Shown here: positions 8,328 to 17,565 of the stretch, piece after piece
How the letters are laid out: each line of letters starts with the position of its first letter
Numbering within the stretch: the stretch's first letter is position 1
Assembly (NCBI RefSeq): GCF_011772445.1
Contig: NZ_WVZN01000003.1
Location: 124,001-188,000 of the forward strand
Source of the DNA: Hydrogenophaga sp.
Lineage (GTDB): Bacteria > Pseudomonadota > Gammaproteobacteria > Burkholderiales > Burkholderiaceae_C
Direction: 5' to 3'
DNA: 64,000 bases
The notes under the pieces: model-generated
What the model was told of the DNA's origin: nothing
The model's database searches: none
The model's input: only the letters and a program-made list of their open reading frames with translations
Program-made: the position numbers and the translations under genes

Positions 8328-9040
8328 CACGGCTTGTCCGCCGTCGCCGGGTCGCGCGCGATGAAATAGCCCACGCCGCGCACGGTCTTGATCAGCGACT
8401 CACCGAGCTTGCGACGCAGGTGGTGGATGTGGACCTCGATGGCGTTGCTCTCCAGTTCTTCGCCGAATCCGTAGAGTGCCGACACCAGCCGCGTCCTGGA
8501 CAGCACCTGCGGACGCGCCTGCATGAGCGTGAGCAGCAGCGCGAACTCCTTGCCCCCCAGCACCACCGGCTGGCCGGCGCGCAGCACGGTGTGGGCCGCG
8601 GGATCGATCACCAGATCGCCGTGTTCGATGAGGGGGTTGCTGCGACCGCCCGCGCGGCGAAGCATGGCGCGCAAGCGCGCCAGCAGCTCGTTGGCGTCGA
8701 AGGGTTTGACGAGGTAATCGTCGGCACCGCCGTCCAGGCCGCCGATGCGGTCGCTCACCCCGTCGCGCGCGGTCATGATGAGCACCGGCATGTCCTTGTG
8801 CGGCAGCGTCTCGCGGCCAGCCGCGGGCGCGGGCTGTTGGCGCAACCGGGCCAGCAGGTCCAGGCCCTCGCCGTCGGGCAGCCCCAGGTCCAGCAGCAGC
8901 ACGTCGAAGGGTTCGACCGACAGGGCGAGCCAGGCGGCGTCACGCGTGGCGCACAGGTCCACGGCATAGCCGGCGCGTCGCAAGGCTTGCTCCAGCCCGC
9001 TGGCGATGCCGGGGTCGTCTTCCACCACGAGTGCGCGCAT
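8327..9040 (-). CDS. OmpR-family response regulator (PmrA/QseB-like)
   Basis: 237 residues: receiver domain with acidic pair VEDD at residues 7-10, phosphorylated Asp in LLLDLGLPDGEGLDLL, switch Thr in MTARD and Lys in LVKPFDANEL; then an OmpR/PhoB winged helix ending SNAIEVHIHHLRRKLG and TVRGVGYFI. The receiver loop between about 70 and 90 is longer than usual (QQPAPAAGRETLPHKDMP), a small insertion. Pairs with the kinase gene that overlaps its stop. It is divergent from the PAP2/LTA-synthase fusion gene, with a candidate binding box between, so it probably controls that gene, itself and eptA. Confidence 0.94.
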   Translation of the reverse strand: MRALVVEDDPGIASGLEQALRRAGYAVDLCATRDAAWLALSVEPFDVLLLDLGLPDGEGLDLLARLRQQPAPAAGRETLPHKDMPVLIMTARDGVSDRIGGLDGGADDYLVKPFDANELLARLRAMLRRAGGRSNPLIEHGDLVIDPAAHTVLRAGQPVVLGGKEFALLLTLMQARPQVLSRTRLVSALYGFGEELESNAIEVHIHHLRRKLGESLIKTVRGVGYFIARDPATADKP

Positions 9041-9090
9041 GTCGGGTTCTTCGGAGCCTGGAGATGGGGCTGCCCATTATCGGGCGCCAC

Positions 9091-9116
9091 CTTAGCCGGG
9101 CATTAAGCGGTTTAAG
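9091..9116. promoter_or_regulatory. Triple TTAA-type direct repeat, candidate response-regulator box
   Basis: The plus strand reads CTTAG-N6-ATTAA with an 11-bp period (TTAG 9092-9095, TTAA 9103-9106), followed by a third half-site TTTAAG at 9111-9116. It lies midway between the divergent response regulator (start 9040) and the PAP2/LTA-synthase fusion (start 9152). On the minus strand it reads TTAAT-N6-CTAAG, matching the eptA box at 6984-6999 in period and half-site form. Suggests autoregulation and a shared regulon; not tested. Confidence 0.55.
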
Positions 9117-9151
9117 GATCAGCTAATGGCAGCGCCCGACAGTGCCACGCC

Positions 9152-11818
9152 ATGTCGACCCTGTCCCTTGAACCGACGGCCGCGGGCCGCGCCTTCCCGT
9201 TGCCCGAACGCTGGCTGTGCGGCCTGCTCGTGCTGACCTTGCTGTGGGATCTGTCCGGACTGGACATGGCCGTGATGCGCGCCATCGGTGCCGGGCACGG
9301 CTTTGCGCTGCGCGAACAGTGGCTGCTGGCGCGCGCGCTGCACGACGGCCTGCGCCAGGCCATGGCGCTGGCCTTCCTGCTGCTGTGCGGCTGGGCGCTG
9401 TGGCCGCGCGCGTCGCTGACGCGGCGCGAGCGCATGACCGTGGCCCTGCTGGCCGCGCTGTCGCTGCTCGCGGTCAGCCTGATCAAGAACACCGGCCTCA
9501 CCAGTTGTCCCTGGGATCTGCAAGCCTTCGGCGGCACCGCGCGCTGGGTGTCGCACTGGGCCTGGGGCCAGGCCGATGGCGGGCCAGGGCGCTGTTTCCC
9601 CGGCGGTCACGCAAGCAGTGGCTTTGCCTTCCTGGCGCTGAGCCTGCCCTGGTTGGCGCCACCGGCCGGTGTCGTGCGACGGCGCACGGCGGGCCTGCGC
9701 TGGCTGGCCGCCGCGCTGGGCGTCGGTGCGCTCGCGGGCGCGGTGCAGACGCTGCGGGGGGCGCATTACCCCAGCCACACACTGTGGACGCTGCTGATCT
9801 GCGCCGGGGTGTCGCTGGCGGGCTGGCGACTGGCGCAGGCCGGTTCGCACGGCCCAGCCATTGCACGGGTGCGCCACGGGTGGCGCGAGGGCCTGCGCCT
9901 GCTGCGCCCGCTGCTGGTGCCCATGGCCTGCACGCTGGCGGTGTTGTGGCTGTCGCGCCTGGGCCTGTCGGTCTGGCAGGCCGATCGGGTGTCGCATGAG
10001 CGGGCCTGGGCTTTGCTGCTGGGGCAGGGCCTGCGCTTCGACGGCGTGCTGCTGGGCTTCATCTGGGTGCTGCCGGCCGCCTTCACACCGTGGATGGCGC
10101 TGCACCGGCGCACCTGGCACGCCTGGACGGCCTTCCTGCGCGTCTATGGCGGCCTGGCGCTGCTGCTGATCGGATTCATGGAGTTGGCCACCCCGGCCTT
10201 CGTGGCGCAGTACGACGCCCGGCCCAACTACCTGTTCGTGGAGTACCTGGGCTACACGAAGGAAGTGGGCGGCACGCTGCTGAAGGACCACGCCGCGCAC
10301 CTGCTGGCCGCGGCTGTGTTGCTGCCCCTGGGGGCCTGGGCCTTCGCGCGCCTGAGCCGGGCGGGAACGCCGCCCACGCCGCCGCGTGCGTGGCAGGCGC
10401 TGGCCTGGTCGGCGCTGCTGCTGGTGTCGCTGGCCGTCGCGGGGCGTGGCGCGCTCGGGCACCGCGCGGCCAATCCGGCCAGCGCCGCGCTGACCAGCGA
10501 CCACCTCGTCAACGAGTTGCCACTCAACTCGCTCTACACCGTGGCGTACGCCATCTACCAGTCGCGCAAGAGCGAGGCCGGCATCACCTATGCCGAGCTG
10601 CCGCGCGCGCACGTGATCGAGCGCGTGCGCCGCGAGACGGGCCTGCCCGACAGCGCCTTCACCCGCGACGACCTGCCCACGCGGCACTGGCAGGCCACGG
10701 CGCACCCGCGCGCGCGACCACTCAATCTGGTGATCGTGCTGGAGGAAAGCCTGGGCGCGGAGTTCGTGGGTGCGCTCGGCGGGCTGCCGCTCACGCCGAA
10801 CCTCGATCGCCTCGCGCGCGAGGGCCTGTGGTTCGAGCGCCTGTACGCCACCGGCACGCGCTCGGTGCGTGGCATCGAGGCGGTGACCGCGGGCTTTCCG
10901 CCCACCTCGGCCGTCAGCACGGTCAAGCTCGCCAAGTCGCAGCGCGACTTCTTCACGCTGGCCAGCTTTCTCAAGCCGCACGGCTACGAGTCGACCTTCT
11001 TCTATGGCGGCGAGTCCCACTTCGACAACATGCGCAGCTTCTTCATGGGCAACGGTTTCGACCGCGTGGTCGAGCAGAAGGACATGCCCGCCGACGCCTT
11101 CATCGGCACCTGGGGCGCGTCCGATGGCGACCTGTTCGAGGTGGCGCACCGGGCCTTCGAGCGACAGCCCGCCGACAAGCCCTTCTTCGCCCTGGTCTTC
11201 ACCTCGTCCAACCACGCGCCCTTCGAGTTTCCCGATCACGGCATCGAACTGGTCGAACAGCCCAAGGGCACAGTGAACAACGCGGTGAAGTACGCGGACC
11301 ACGCGCTCGGCCGCTTCATCGAGCGGGCGCGGCGCTCCCCCTATTGGGAGAACACCCTGTTCCTGATCGTGGCCGATCACAACTCTCGCGTGTACGGTCC
11401 TTCGCTGGTGCCCATCGACCGCTTCCACATCCCGGGGCTGATCGTGGGCGGGCCGATCGCCGAGGCCCGGCGCATTCACACCCTGGCCAGCCAGATCGAC
11501 CTGGCGCCGACGCTGATTTCCTTGATGGGCCTGAGCGGCGAGCACCCGCTGATCGGTCGTGACCTGAGCGATCCGGCGCAGGCCAGGCGGCCGGGCCGGG
11601 CGATCCTGCAGTTCGACAAGACGCAGGCGTACCTGGAAGACACGCCCGGCGGCGAGACGCAGGTCGCGGTGCTGCAGCCCGATGCGCCCGCGCGCCTGAT
11701 GACTTACCGCGATGGACAGTTGCGCGACCACGCAGGTGGCAACGCGGACCTGATCGACAAGGCGCAGGCCCACGCGCGCTTTGCGCAGTGGGCCTACCAG
11801 GAGCGGTGGCACCGTTGA
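9152..11818 (+). CDS. PAP2 phosphatase fused to LTA-synthase/sulfatase-type transferase
   Basis: 888 residues in one open frame. Residues 1-230 form a PAP2-type lipid phosphatase: a lysine motif in IKNTGLTSCPWDL (about 111-123), FPGGH (149-153) and RGAHYPSH (202-209), a motif set I associate with a proteobacterial PAP2 subgroup rather than the textbook KX6RP/PSGH/SRX5HX3D. Residues 250-470 hold further membrane helices, and from about 520 a periplasmic LTA-synthase/sulfatase domain follows: metal-site Glu in LEESLGAEFVG, nucleophile Thr in ATGTRSVRGIEA, and VADHNSR. The two halves are normally separate proteins. Start ATG 9152 keeps the whole PAP2 part. Likely it edits lipid-linked phosphate groups and transfers a phospho-head group to an envelope glycan; acceptor unknown. 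Confidence 0.9.
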   Translation: MSTLSLEPTAAGRAFPLPERWLCGLLVLTLLWDLSGLDMAVMRAIGAGHGFALREQWLLARALHDGLRQAMALAFLLLCGWALWPRASLTRRERMTVALLAALSLLAVSLIKNTGLTSCPWDLQAFGGTARWVSHWAWGQADGGPGRCFPGGHASSGFAFLALSLPWLAPPAGVVRRRTAGLRWLAAALGVGALAGAVQTLRGAHYPSHTLWTLLICAGVSLAGWRLAQAGSHGPAIARVRHGWREGLRLLRPLLVPMACTLAVLWLSRLGLSVWQADRVSHERAWALLLGQGLRFDGVLLGFIWVLPAAFTPWMALHRRTWHAWTAFLRVYGGLALLLIGFMELATPAFVAQYDARPNYLFVEYLGYTKEVGGTLLKDHAAHLLAAAVLLPLGAWAFARLSRAGTPPTPPRAWQALAWSALLLVSLAVAGRGALGHRAANPASAALTSDHLVNELPLNSLYTVAYAIYQSRKSEAGITYAELPRAHVIERVRRETGLPDSAFTRDDLPTRHWQATAHPRARPLNLVIVLEESLGAEFVGALGGLPLTPNLDRLAREGLWFERLYATGTRSVRGIEAVTAGFPPTSAVSTVKLAKSQRDFFTLASFLKPHGYESTFFYGGESHFDNMRSFFMGNGFDRVVEQKDMPADAFIGTWGASDGDLFEVAHRAFERQPADKPFFALVFTSSNHAPFEFPDHGIELVEQPKGTVNNAVKYADHALGRFIERARRSPYWENTLFLIVADHNSRVYGPSLVPIDRFHIPGLIVGGPIAEARRIHTLASQIDLAPTLISLMGLSGEHPLIGRDLSDPAQARRPGRAILQFDKTQAYLEDTPGGETQVAVLQPDAPARLMTYRDGQLRDHAGGNADLIDKAQAHARFAQWAYQERWHR

Positions 11819-11826
11819 GCCACCGC
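11803..11826. terminator. Hairpin at the end of the PAP2/LTA fusion gene
   Basis: Perfect 8-bp stem GCGGTGGC (11803-11810) / GCCACCGC (11819-11826) with an 8-nt loop that contains the stop codon. It lies between this gene and the convergent azlD. There is no T-tract, so factor-independent termination is doubtful. Confidence 0.4.
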
Positions 11827-11842
11827 TGAGGCGCCGCGCGGC

Positions 11843-12178
11843 CTACCAGCCCAGCCCGATGCGCAGCGGCAGGTACACCAGCATGCCGGCCACGATGGTG
11901 CCCAGCACGCCGCCCCGCCAGAAGAACCAGGCCGCGCCCGCGAGCGCGCCATAGAGTCGCGCGTCCTGCCAGGTGCTCACGAGCGCGCCCTGGCTCATCA
12001 CGACCTCGGGCACGACCACGGCCGACAGCGCGGCGATGGGCGCGTACTGCAGGCCGCGCTGCGCCCAATGCGGCAGCGTCCAGGGCTTGTCGGACAGGAA
12101 GAAGAAGCCGCGCGTGACAACCGTGACCACGCCCAGGGCAAGGATGGTCAGCAGCGTCCAGGGGTCGAGATCAAGCAT
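11843..12178 (-). CDS. azlD: AzlD-family branched-chain amino acid transport subunit
   Basis: 111 residues with about three to four membrane helices, the typical size of AzlD. Starts [16 protein letters not shown] and holds TRGFFFLSDKPWTLPHW, an AzlD-like stretch. The ATG at 12178 lies inside the azlC gene (8-nt overlap), so the pair is coupled. AzlC and AzlD together form an exporter of leucine, isoleucine, valine or related amino acids; specificity here is unknown. A longer upstream frame is open but overlaps azlC and lacks a start in a sensible place. Confidence 0.9.
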   Translation of the reverse strand: MLDLDPWTLLTILALGVVTVVTRGFFFLSDKPWTLPHWAQRGLQYAPIAALSAVVVPEVVMSQGALVSTWQDARLYGALAGAAWFFWRGGVLGTIVAGMLVYLPLRIGLGW

Positions 12179-12914
12179 GGCCGGTCCCTTGACGGGTGGG
12201 ACGCAATGGCTCGAGCAGCAGGCACAAGGCCACCGCGCAGCCAATGGCCACCAGGATGTTGAGCTTGAGCGGCAAGGCGAAGGCCACCACGGCGGCGGCA
12301 CCTGCCACGCCAGCGGAGACCATGCGCAGCCGCGAGGTCGCCAGCGAGCACATCACCCCCAGCAGCGCCAGGATGCCCGCGAAGCCCAGGCCCCAGGCCA
12401 GCGGAATGGCATTGGCCAGCGCCACGCCCAGCAGGCTGGTGCCCATCCACGCGCCGTAGTTGACGGCGCAATTGCCCATCAGATAGGCCTGCTGTGCAGC
12501 GCGCTTGGCGGGGTCGTCGCTGGGGTGCGGGTAGCGGCGCGCAAAAAACACGTAGCTCAGGTCGCCGGTGACGTAGCCGCTGGCCAGGCGCTCCCAGCGC
12601 GGCAGGTGCATGAGGTAGGGCCGCAGGTGGGCCGAGAACACCACGAAGCGCAGGTTGACACAGAAGGCCGCCGCCAGGATCACCCACAGCGGCGCGCCCG
12701 CCGCCATCATGGGGATGGCCGCGAGCTGCGCGCTGCCGGCATACACGATCAGGGTCATCAGCACCGCCTCCAGCGGCGACAGGCCCGACTGCACCATGGC
12801 CACGCCGGTCATGAGGCCCCAGGCACCGATGCCCATGGCGACGGAGAACTGGTCGCGGATGCCCTCGAAGTACTCGGGGTGCGCGCGGTGCTCGCGCTTG
12901 AGGAAGAGGATCAC
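12171..12914 (-). CDS. azlC: AzlC-family branched-chain amino acid permease
   Basis: 247 residues, large subunit of an AzlCD (BrnFE-like) exporter in the inner membrane. Family features: [18 protein letters not shown] near the N-terminus, [15 protein letters not shown], and [15 protein letters not shown]. Start is a GTG at 12914 overlapping the stop of fmt (GTGA), which fits translational coupling; no nearer upstream ATG exists. The pairing with azlD 8 nt overlapping confirms identity. Being downstream of def-fmt looks like a chance operon joining rather than a functional link. Confidence 0.92.
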   Translation of the reverse strand: MILFLKREHRAHPEYFEGIRDQFSVAMGIGAWGLMTGVAMVQSGLSPLEAVLMTLIVYAGSAQLAAIPMMAAGAPLWVILAAAFCVNLRFVVFSAHLRPYLMHLPRWERLASGYVTGDLSYVFFARRYPHPSDDPAKRAAQQAYLMGNCAVNYGAWMGTSLLGVALANAIPLAWGLGFAGILALLGVMCSLATSRLRMVSAGVAGAAAVVAFALPLKLNILVAIGCAVALCLLLEPLRPTRQGTGHA

Positions 12915-13879
12915 GCGCCGCCCCCCAGCACCTCGCCGGTCGCGAGCGCGAAGCCGCGCAGGAAATCGGCCGCCGGCAGGCGCTTGCCGCCTGCCCGCTG
13001 CAAGGCCGTCAGTCGCAGCGCGCCCTCGCCGCAGGCCACGGTGATGCCCTCGGGCCCGATCGCCAGCACCTCGCCAGCGCGGCCCTTTCCGGCACGGGGT
13101 TCGGCCAGGGGCTCGGCCGCCCAGACCTTGATCGCCTCGCCCGCGTGGGTGGTGTGCGCGCCGGGAAAGGGGTCGAAGGCGCGCACGCGCCGCGCGATCG
13201 CGGTGGCCGGCTGCGTCCAGTCGATCACGGCCTCGGCCTTCTCGATCTTGTGCGCGTAGGTCACTCCCTCCTGCGGTTGCGGCTCGGCGCGCAGCCCACC
13301 GCAGGCCGCGATCTCCAGCGCCTCGACGATGAGCCGCCCGCCGAGCACGGCCAGGCGGTCGTGCAGGCTGCCGGTGGTGTCGTTCTCGCGGATGGCGATG
13401 CGCTCGCGCAGCAGCATGTCGCCGGTGTCCAGACCCTCGTCCATCTGCATGATGGTCACGCCGGTTTCCGTGTCGCCCGCCTCGATCGCCCGGTGGATGG
13501 GCGCGGCGCCGCGCCAGCGCGGCAGCAGCGAGGCGTGGATGTTGAGGCAGCCGAGCCGCGGCGCGTCGAGCACCCAGCGCGGCAGGATCAGGCCGTAGGC
13601 GGCCACCACCATCGCATCGGCGCGCACGGCGTCGATGGCCTGGCGCGCGGCAGCGGCGTCATCGGCGTACCTGCCATCCAGCCGAAGACCGCGCGGCTGC
13701 GAGACCGCGATGCCGCGCTCCAGTGCGAGCGCCTTCACCGGCGAGGCCTGCAGCTTCATGCCGCGCCCGGCAGGCCGGTCGGGCTGCGTGAGCACCAGGG
13801 GAACGTCGAAGCCTGCGGCCAGCAGGCGTTCCAGCGCGACACGCGCGAAGGCCGGCGTGCCGGCGAAGATGAGTTTCAT
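12911..13879 (-). CDS. fmt: Methionyl-tRNA formyltransferase
   Basis: 322 residues. Adds the formyl group from 10-formyl-tetrahydrofolate to initiator Met-tRNA. Motifs: N-terminal [20 protein letters not shown], the formyl-donor site [16 protein letters not shown] (catalytic Asn and His) and [18 protein letters not shown]-terminal domain around [10 protein letters not shown]. Downstream of def in the conserved def-fmt arrangement, here with a lipoprotein gene between the two. Its stop overlaps the azlC start by 4 nt. Confidence 0.97.
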   Translation of the reverse strand: MKLIFAGTPAFARVALERLLAAGFDVPLVLTQPDRPAGRGMKLQASPVKALALERGIAVSQPRGLRLDGRYADDAAAARQAIDAVRADAMVVAAYGLILPRWVLDAPRLGCLNIHASLLPRWRGAAPIHRAIEAGDTETGVTIMQMDEGLDTGDMLLRERIAIRENDTTGSLHDRLAVLGGRLIVEALEIAACGGLRAEPQPQEGVTYAHKIEKAEAVIDWTQPATAIARRVRAFDPFPGAHTTHAGEAIKVWAAEPLAEPRAGKGRAGEVLAIGPEGITVACGEGALRLTALQRAGGKRLPAADFLRGFALATGEVLGGGA

Positions 13880-13915
13880 CTGGGGACGGGCCGGACCGGG
13901 AAGGCCGGCCAGGGG

Positions 13916-14410
13916 TCAGAGGCGATCGGAAGGCGGGATGTGCTCATCCAGGAAGATGAGCTGGCGCACCACACCGGCGCGGTCGATGTGCACGTGCGCG
14001 AGCCGGTCGTTGTTGTTCTCGGAGAAGCGGTAGGTCCAGATGTCGCCGTCGAAACGCGCGACGCGTTCGACCAGCGCGGGCCGGCCCATGTGGCGCAGCA
14101 CATCGTCGCGCGTCCAACGGTCGATCGCGATGTTCTTCAGCATCCAGTTGATGTCGAGCACCTGCACCACGCGGCGCAGACGGCCTTCGGCGTCGAAGTC
14201 GAGGTTGTAGACCTGACGGCCCAGCGGCTGGCGCGAGTACTGCAGGCGCGCGCCGTCCGTCAACGCGTACTCCGCACTGGGCGGCCCCAGCCGATCGATC
14301 ACCTGCGCGCGCGAGGTGCCGGGTTCCAGCCGTTCGGGCATGCCCGCGCACCCCGTCAGCCACACGAGGGCCAGCAGACAGAGGCAGCGAAGGGCGGTGG
14401 CAGGCTTCAT
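13916..14410 (-). CDS. BamE/SmpA-like lipoprotein with two tandem repeats
   Basis: 164 residues. An N-terminal lipoprotein signal ends in LVWLTGC (Cys about residue 21), so it is probably anchored in the outer membrane. The rest reads as two BamE/OmlA-like units: [18 protein letters not shown] ... LQYSRQ and, about 60 residues later, [15 protein letters not shown] ... WTYRFSENN; each starts with a short helix containing the [ST]R..V...[LM]G.P pattern. The ATG at 14410 overlaps the stop of def by 4 nt. It sits between def and fmt. Role unknown; the repeats suggest a periplasm-facing protein-binding scaffold. Confidence 0.8.
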   Translation of the reverse strand: MKPATALRCLCLLALVWLTGCAGMPERLEPGTSRAQVIDRLGPPSAEYALTDGARLQYSRQPLGRQVYNLDFDAEGRLRRVVQVLDINWMLKNIAIDRWTRDDVLRHMGRPALVERVARFDGDIWTYRFSENNNDRLAHVHIDRAGVVRQLIFLDEHIPPSDRL

Positions 14411-14928
14411 GCGCGCAGGGCTTCCCGTTGGGCTTTCACGAGTTTGGATTTGATCCGGTTGCGCTTGAGCGGGGAAAGGTACTCCACAAAGACCTTGCCC
14501 ATGAGGTGGTCCATCTCGTGCTGGATGCACACGGCCAGCATGCCCTCGGCCTCGATGGTGCGTTCCACGCCCTCGCCATCGAGCGCGCGCACGCGCACCG
14601 CCACCGAGCGCTCCACGCCGTCATAGATGCCGGGCACCGACAGGCAACCTTCTTCGCCCTTGCGCGTCTCCGGGCTGGCCCATTCGATCACCGGGTTGAT
14701 CAGCACCATCGGCTTGTCGCGCGACTCGCTCACGTCGATGACGATGAGCCGCTCGTGCACGTCGACCTGCGTCGCGGCCAGGCCGATGCCATTGGCCTCG
14801 TACATGGTGGCCAGCATGCGCGGAATGAGCGCGCGGATGCGCTCGTCCACCGCCGCCACGGGCTTGGCCACGGTGTGCAGGCGGGGGTCGGGGTAATGCA
14901 GTATCGGCAGGGTATCGAGGGCGCTCAT
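14407..14928 (-). CDS. def: Peptide deformylase
   Basis: 173 residues, removes the formyl group from nascent proteins. All three family motifs are present: [17 protein letters not shown] (metal-binding Cys) and QHEMDHLMG (two His ligands and catalytic Glu). The start at 14928 ([17 protein letters not shown]) matches family length; the frame stays open further upstream without a likely start. First gene of the minus-strand run def, lipoprotein, fmt, azlC, azlD, all joined by 4-36 nt or by overlaps. Divergent from the LysM gene across 273 bp that contain the palindrome ATTGCGCAAT (15067-15076) but no promoter I can call with confidence. Confidence 0.97.
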   Translation of the reverse strand: MSALDTLPILHYPDPRLHTVAKPVAAVDERIRALIPRMLATMYEANGIGLAATQVDVHERLIVIDVSESRDKPMVLINPVIEWASPETRKGEEGCLSVPGIYDGVERSVAVRVRALDGEGVERTIEAEGMLAVCIQHEMDHLMGKVFVEYLSPLKRNRIKSKLVKAQREALRA

Positions 14929-15201
14929 GACTCGTTGAAGCAGTATCGCAAGAGGTCTCCGATGGGGCCAGGGGCGACGGCAGGCAGTGGCACGCTGACA
15001 GGCGGAAACCGATGTCGCTATTTTCGCCACTTTCACGACGACGCGAAATCGCGGGCTGCCAGAAACATTGCGCAATCAAAGGCTTGCGCGCAGAATCCAA
15101 CGCGCTTTGTCAAGACTCGCGCGCCCCAGGCCACGATCGAGACGCCGGCTCACACGGCGTCATCGCACCGGCCGACGGCAGCCGCCCAGGGGCCCCCGAA
15201 C

Positions 15202-16431
15202 ATGCGATCGAACACCCGCCTGATCTCCACCATCGCCAGCGCCGTCGGCCTGGCCTGCGCCGCACAGGCGGCCTTTGCGCAAAGTACGGTCATTCCGGCC
15301 GAACAGCGCTACCCCGTCACCCCCGGCCAGCGCGCCACCGCCAACCAGGTCGCCCAGACCGGCGTGCCGCTCTCCGAACTCGCCCCCAACGCCCCCGACA
15401 GCTACACCGTCAAGAGCGGCGACACGCTGTGGGCCATCTCGGGCATCTTCCTGCGAAGCCAGTGGCGCTGGCCCGAGCTGTGGGGCATGAACCTCGACGA
15501 CATCAAGAACCCCCACCGGATCTACCCGGGTCAGACGCTGTACCTCATCAAGGCCAACGGCCGCGCCACGCTCAGCACGCGTGGGCCGGGTGGCGAGCCC
15601 GGCACCGTCAAGGTGTCCCCGCGCACGCGCTACGAGTCCTTGTCCGACACCGCGATCCCGCCGATCTCGCTGCAGACCATCGAGTCCTTCCTGACCGAGG
15701 CGCTGATCGTTGACGAGAACGCCATCAACCGCGCGCCCCGCATCGTGGCCACGCAAGAGAACCGCGTGCTGCTCAGTCGCGGTGACCGCGCGTACGCGCG
15801 CTCGATCTCCGGCGATCACCCTGATGCCCAACCGCTGGCCGTGGTGGACGGGCGTTCCATCGGCTACCGCGTGTTCCGCAACGCCACGCCATTGCGCGAC
15901 CCCACCACGAACGAAATCCTGGGCTTCGAAGCGCAGTACGTGGGCAAGGCCAACGTGGTCTCCAACGAGCGCCGCCGCGAAGGCCTCGATGCCAAGGGTC
16001 AGAAGGTCGAAGAAATCGTGCCGGCCGGCATCGACATCACCGCCGCGAAGGAAGAAATGCGCGTGGGCGACCGATTGCTGCCCGAGCCGCCGCGCGAATT
16101 CCTCAACTTCGTGCCGCGTGCGCCGCAGAGCCCGCAGTCCGGCCAGATCGTTTCGGTGTATGGCAACGCCGTGAACTACGCCGCACAGAACATGGTCGTC
16201 ACCATCAACCGCGGCAAACAGAACGGCATCGAGCCTGGACACGTGCTGGCCCTGCTGCGCGAGAGCAACATCGTCAAGGACACCACCGACAGCGCGCGTC
16301 CCGACATGCGCCTGCCCGGCGAACGCAACGGCCTCATGATGGTGTTCCGCACCTTCGACCGCGTCTCCTACGCCATCGTGCTCGAGATCGCCGACGGCGT
16401 GCAGGTGGGCGACCGCTTTCTCAATCCCTGA
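15202..16431 (+). CDS. Secreted LysM domain protein
   Basis: 409 residues. Signal peptide of about 26 residues (hydrophobic ASAVGLACAAQAAFA), then one LysM domain at about 69-115 (YTVKSGDTLWAISGIF ... NPHRIYPGQTLYL), which binds peptidoglycan. The remaining 290 residues are beta-rich with no enzyme motif I recognise; they recur in a betaproteobacterial family of LysM proteins found directly upstream of dprA. Start ATG 15202 is set by the signal peptide. DprA begins 5 nt after its stop. A cell-wall or envelope role is inferred from the LysM. Confidence 0.9.
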   Translation: MRSNTRLISTIASAVGLACAAQAAFAQSTVIPAEQRYPVTPGQRATANQVAQTGVPLSELAPNAPDSYTVKSGDTLWAISGIFLRSQWRWPELWGMNLDDIKNPHRIYPGQTLYLIKANGRATLSTRGPGGEPGTVKVSPRTRYESLSDTAIPPISLQTIESFLTEALIVDENAINRAPRIVATQENRVLLSRGDRAYARSISGDHPDAQPLAVVDGRSIGYRVFRNATPLRDPTTNEILGFEAQYVGKANVVSNERRREGLDAKGQKVEEIVPAGIDITAAKEEMRVGDRLLPEPPREFLNFVPRAPQSPQSGQIVSVYGNAVNYAAQNMVVTINRGKQNGIEPGHVLALLRESNIVKDTTDSARPDMRLPGERNGLMMVFRTFDRVSYAIVLEIADGVQVGDRFLNP

Positions 16432-16436
16432 CCCCG

Positions 16437-17543
16437 ATGCCGCGTGACGAGCTGGCCGCCTGGCTGCGGCTGCTCCTGACGCCGGGTCTGGGCCGAAGCA
16501 CGGCCCGACAGTTGCTGGCCGCCTTCGGACTGCCCGAGGCGATCTGGGCCCGAGCGCCCGACAGCTGGGACGGCGTGGTGGAGCCCTCACTGGCCAAGGC
16601 CATGGCGCAGCCGCCAGAAGGCTTCGATGCGGCGCTGAATGCCCACGAGCGCTGGCTGGCGCAGGACAACGCGCGGCACGTGCTCACCCTCGCGGACCCG
16701 CGCTACCCGGCTAGCTTGCTGGACACGGCCGATCCGCCGCTGATGCTGTTCGTTCATGGCCGCCTGGAGGCGCTGTCGCAGCCGCAGCGGCTGGCCGTTG
16801 TCGGGAGTCGCAACCCCACGCCGCAGGGCGCGCAGAACGCCGAAGCCTTCGCTCATTCGCTGGCCGCCTCCGGTCTGTGCATCGTCTCGGGCCTCGCGCT
16901 GGGTGTCGACGGCGCCGCACACGAGGGCGCGCTGCGCGCAGGCGGCTTCACGCTGGCCGTGGTGGGCACCGGGCTGGACCGCGTGTATCCCAGCCGCCAC
17001 CGCGATCTGGCTCACCGCATCGTGGCGCACGGCGCCATGATCAGCGAGTACCCGCTGGGCACGCCGCCACTGGCGCAGAACTTCCCGCAGCGCAACCGCG
17101 TGATCGCCGGCCTGTCGATGGGCACGCTGGTGGTCGAAGCGGCGCTGCAGTCAGGCTCGCTGATCACGGCTCGCCTGGCCAGCGAGCAAGGGCGGGAAGT
17201 CTTCGCCATCCCGGGATCCATCCATTCGCCACAGTCACGCGGCTGTCATGCCCTGATCCGCCAGGGCGCCAAGCTCGTGGAATCGGCGCAGGACGTGCTG
17301 GAAGAACTTCGGCTGGCGGACACGGCACCTTCGAGCACCGATGGCGGGCCGGCGGCCCAGCCCCTCGGGCCGGAAGGCGAATTGCTCGAAGCGATGGGCC
17401 ACGACCCCGTGAACCTGGACGCCTTGCAAGCCCGCACGGGCCTGCCCACCAGCGCCTTGCAGGCGCAACTGCTCGAACTGGAATTGCAGGGCCTGGTGGC
17501 GCGCCTGCCAGGCGGCCTGCTGCAGCGGGTGGGGCAAGGCTGA
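16437..17543 (+). CDS. dprA: DNA-processing protein DprA
   Basis: 368 residues. Binds incoming single-stranded DNA and loads RecA during natural transformation. N-terminal helical SAM-like part (LTPGLGRSTARQLLAAFGLP), then the Rossmann-type DprA core with VVGSRNPTPQG (about 121), SGLALGVDGAAHEGAL, GTGLDRVYPSRHRDLA, and FPQRNRVIAGLS; a C-terminal winged-helix segment follows (DLDALQARTGLPTSALQAQL-like). It starts 5 nt after the LysM gene and is co-transcribed with it. Converges on DUF1631. Confidence 0.96.
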   Translation: MPRDELAAWLRLLLTPGLGRSTARQLLAAFGLPEAIWARAPDSWDGVVEPSLAKAMAQPPEGFDAALNAHERWLAQDNARHVLTLADPRYPASLLDTADPPLMLFVHGRLEALSQPQRLAVVGSRNPTPQGAQNAEAFAHSLAASGLCIVSGLALGVDGAAHEGALRAGGFTLAVVGTGLDRVYPSRHRDLAHRIVAHGAMISEYPLGTPPLAQNFPQRNRVIAGLSMGTLVVEAALQSGSLITARLASEQGREVFAIPGSIHSPQSRGCHALIRQGAKLVESAQDVLEELRLADTAPSSTDGGPAAQPLGPEGELLEAMGHDPVNLDALQARTGLPTSALQAQLLELELQGLVARLPGGLLQRVGQG

Positions 17544-17549
17544 GCCGCC

Positions 17550-17562
17550 CCGCCGACGGCGG
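17550..17562. terminator. Short hairpin between convergent dprA and DUF1631 genes
   Basis: CCGCC (17550-17554), GAC loop, GGCGG (17558-17562), in the 22-bp gap between the two stop codons. No T-tract; could weakly block read-through in both directions. Confidence 0.3.
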
Positions 17563-17565
17563 TCC

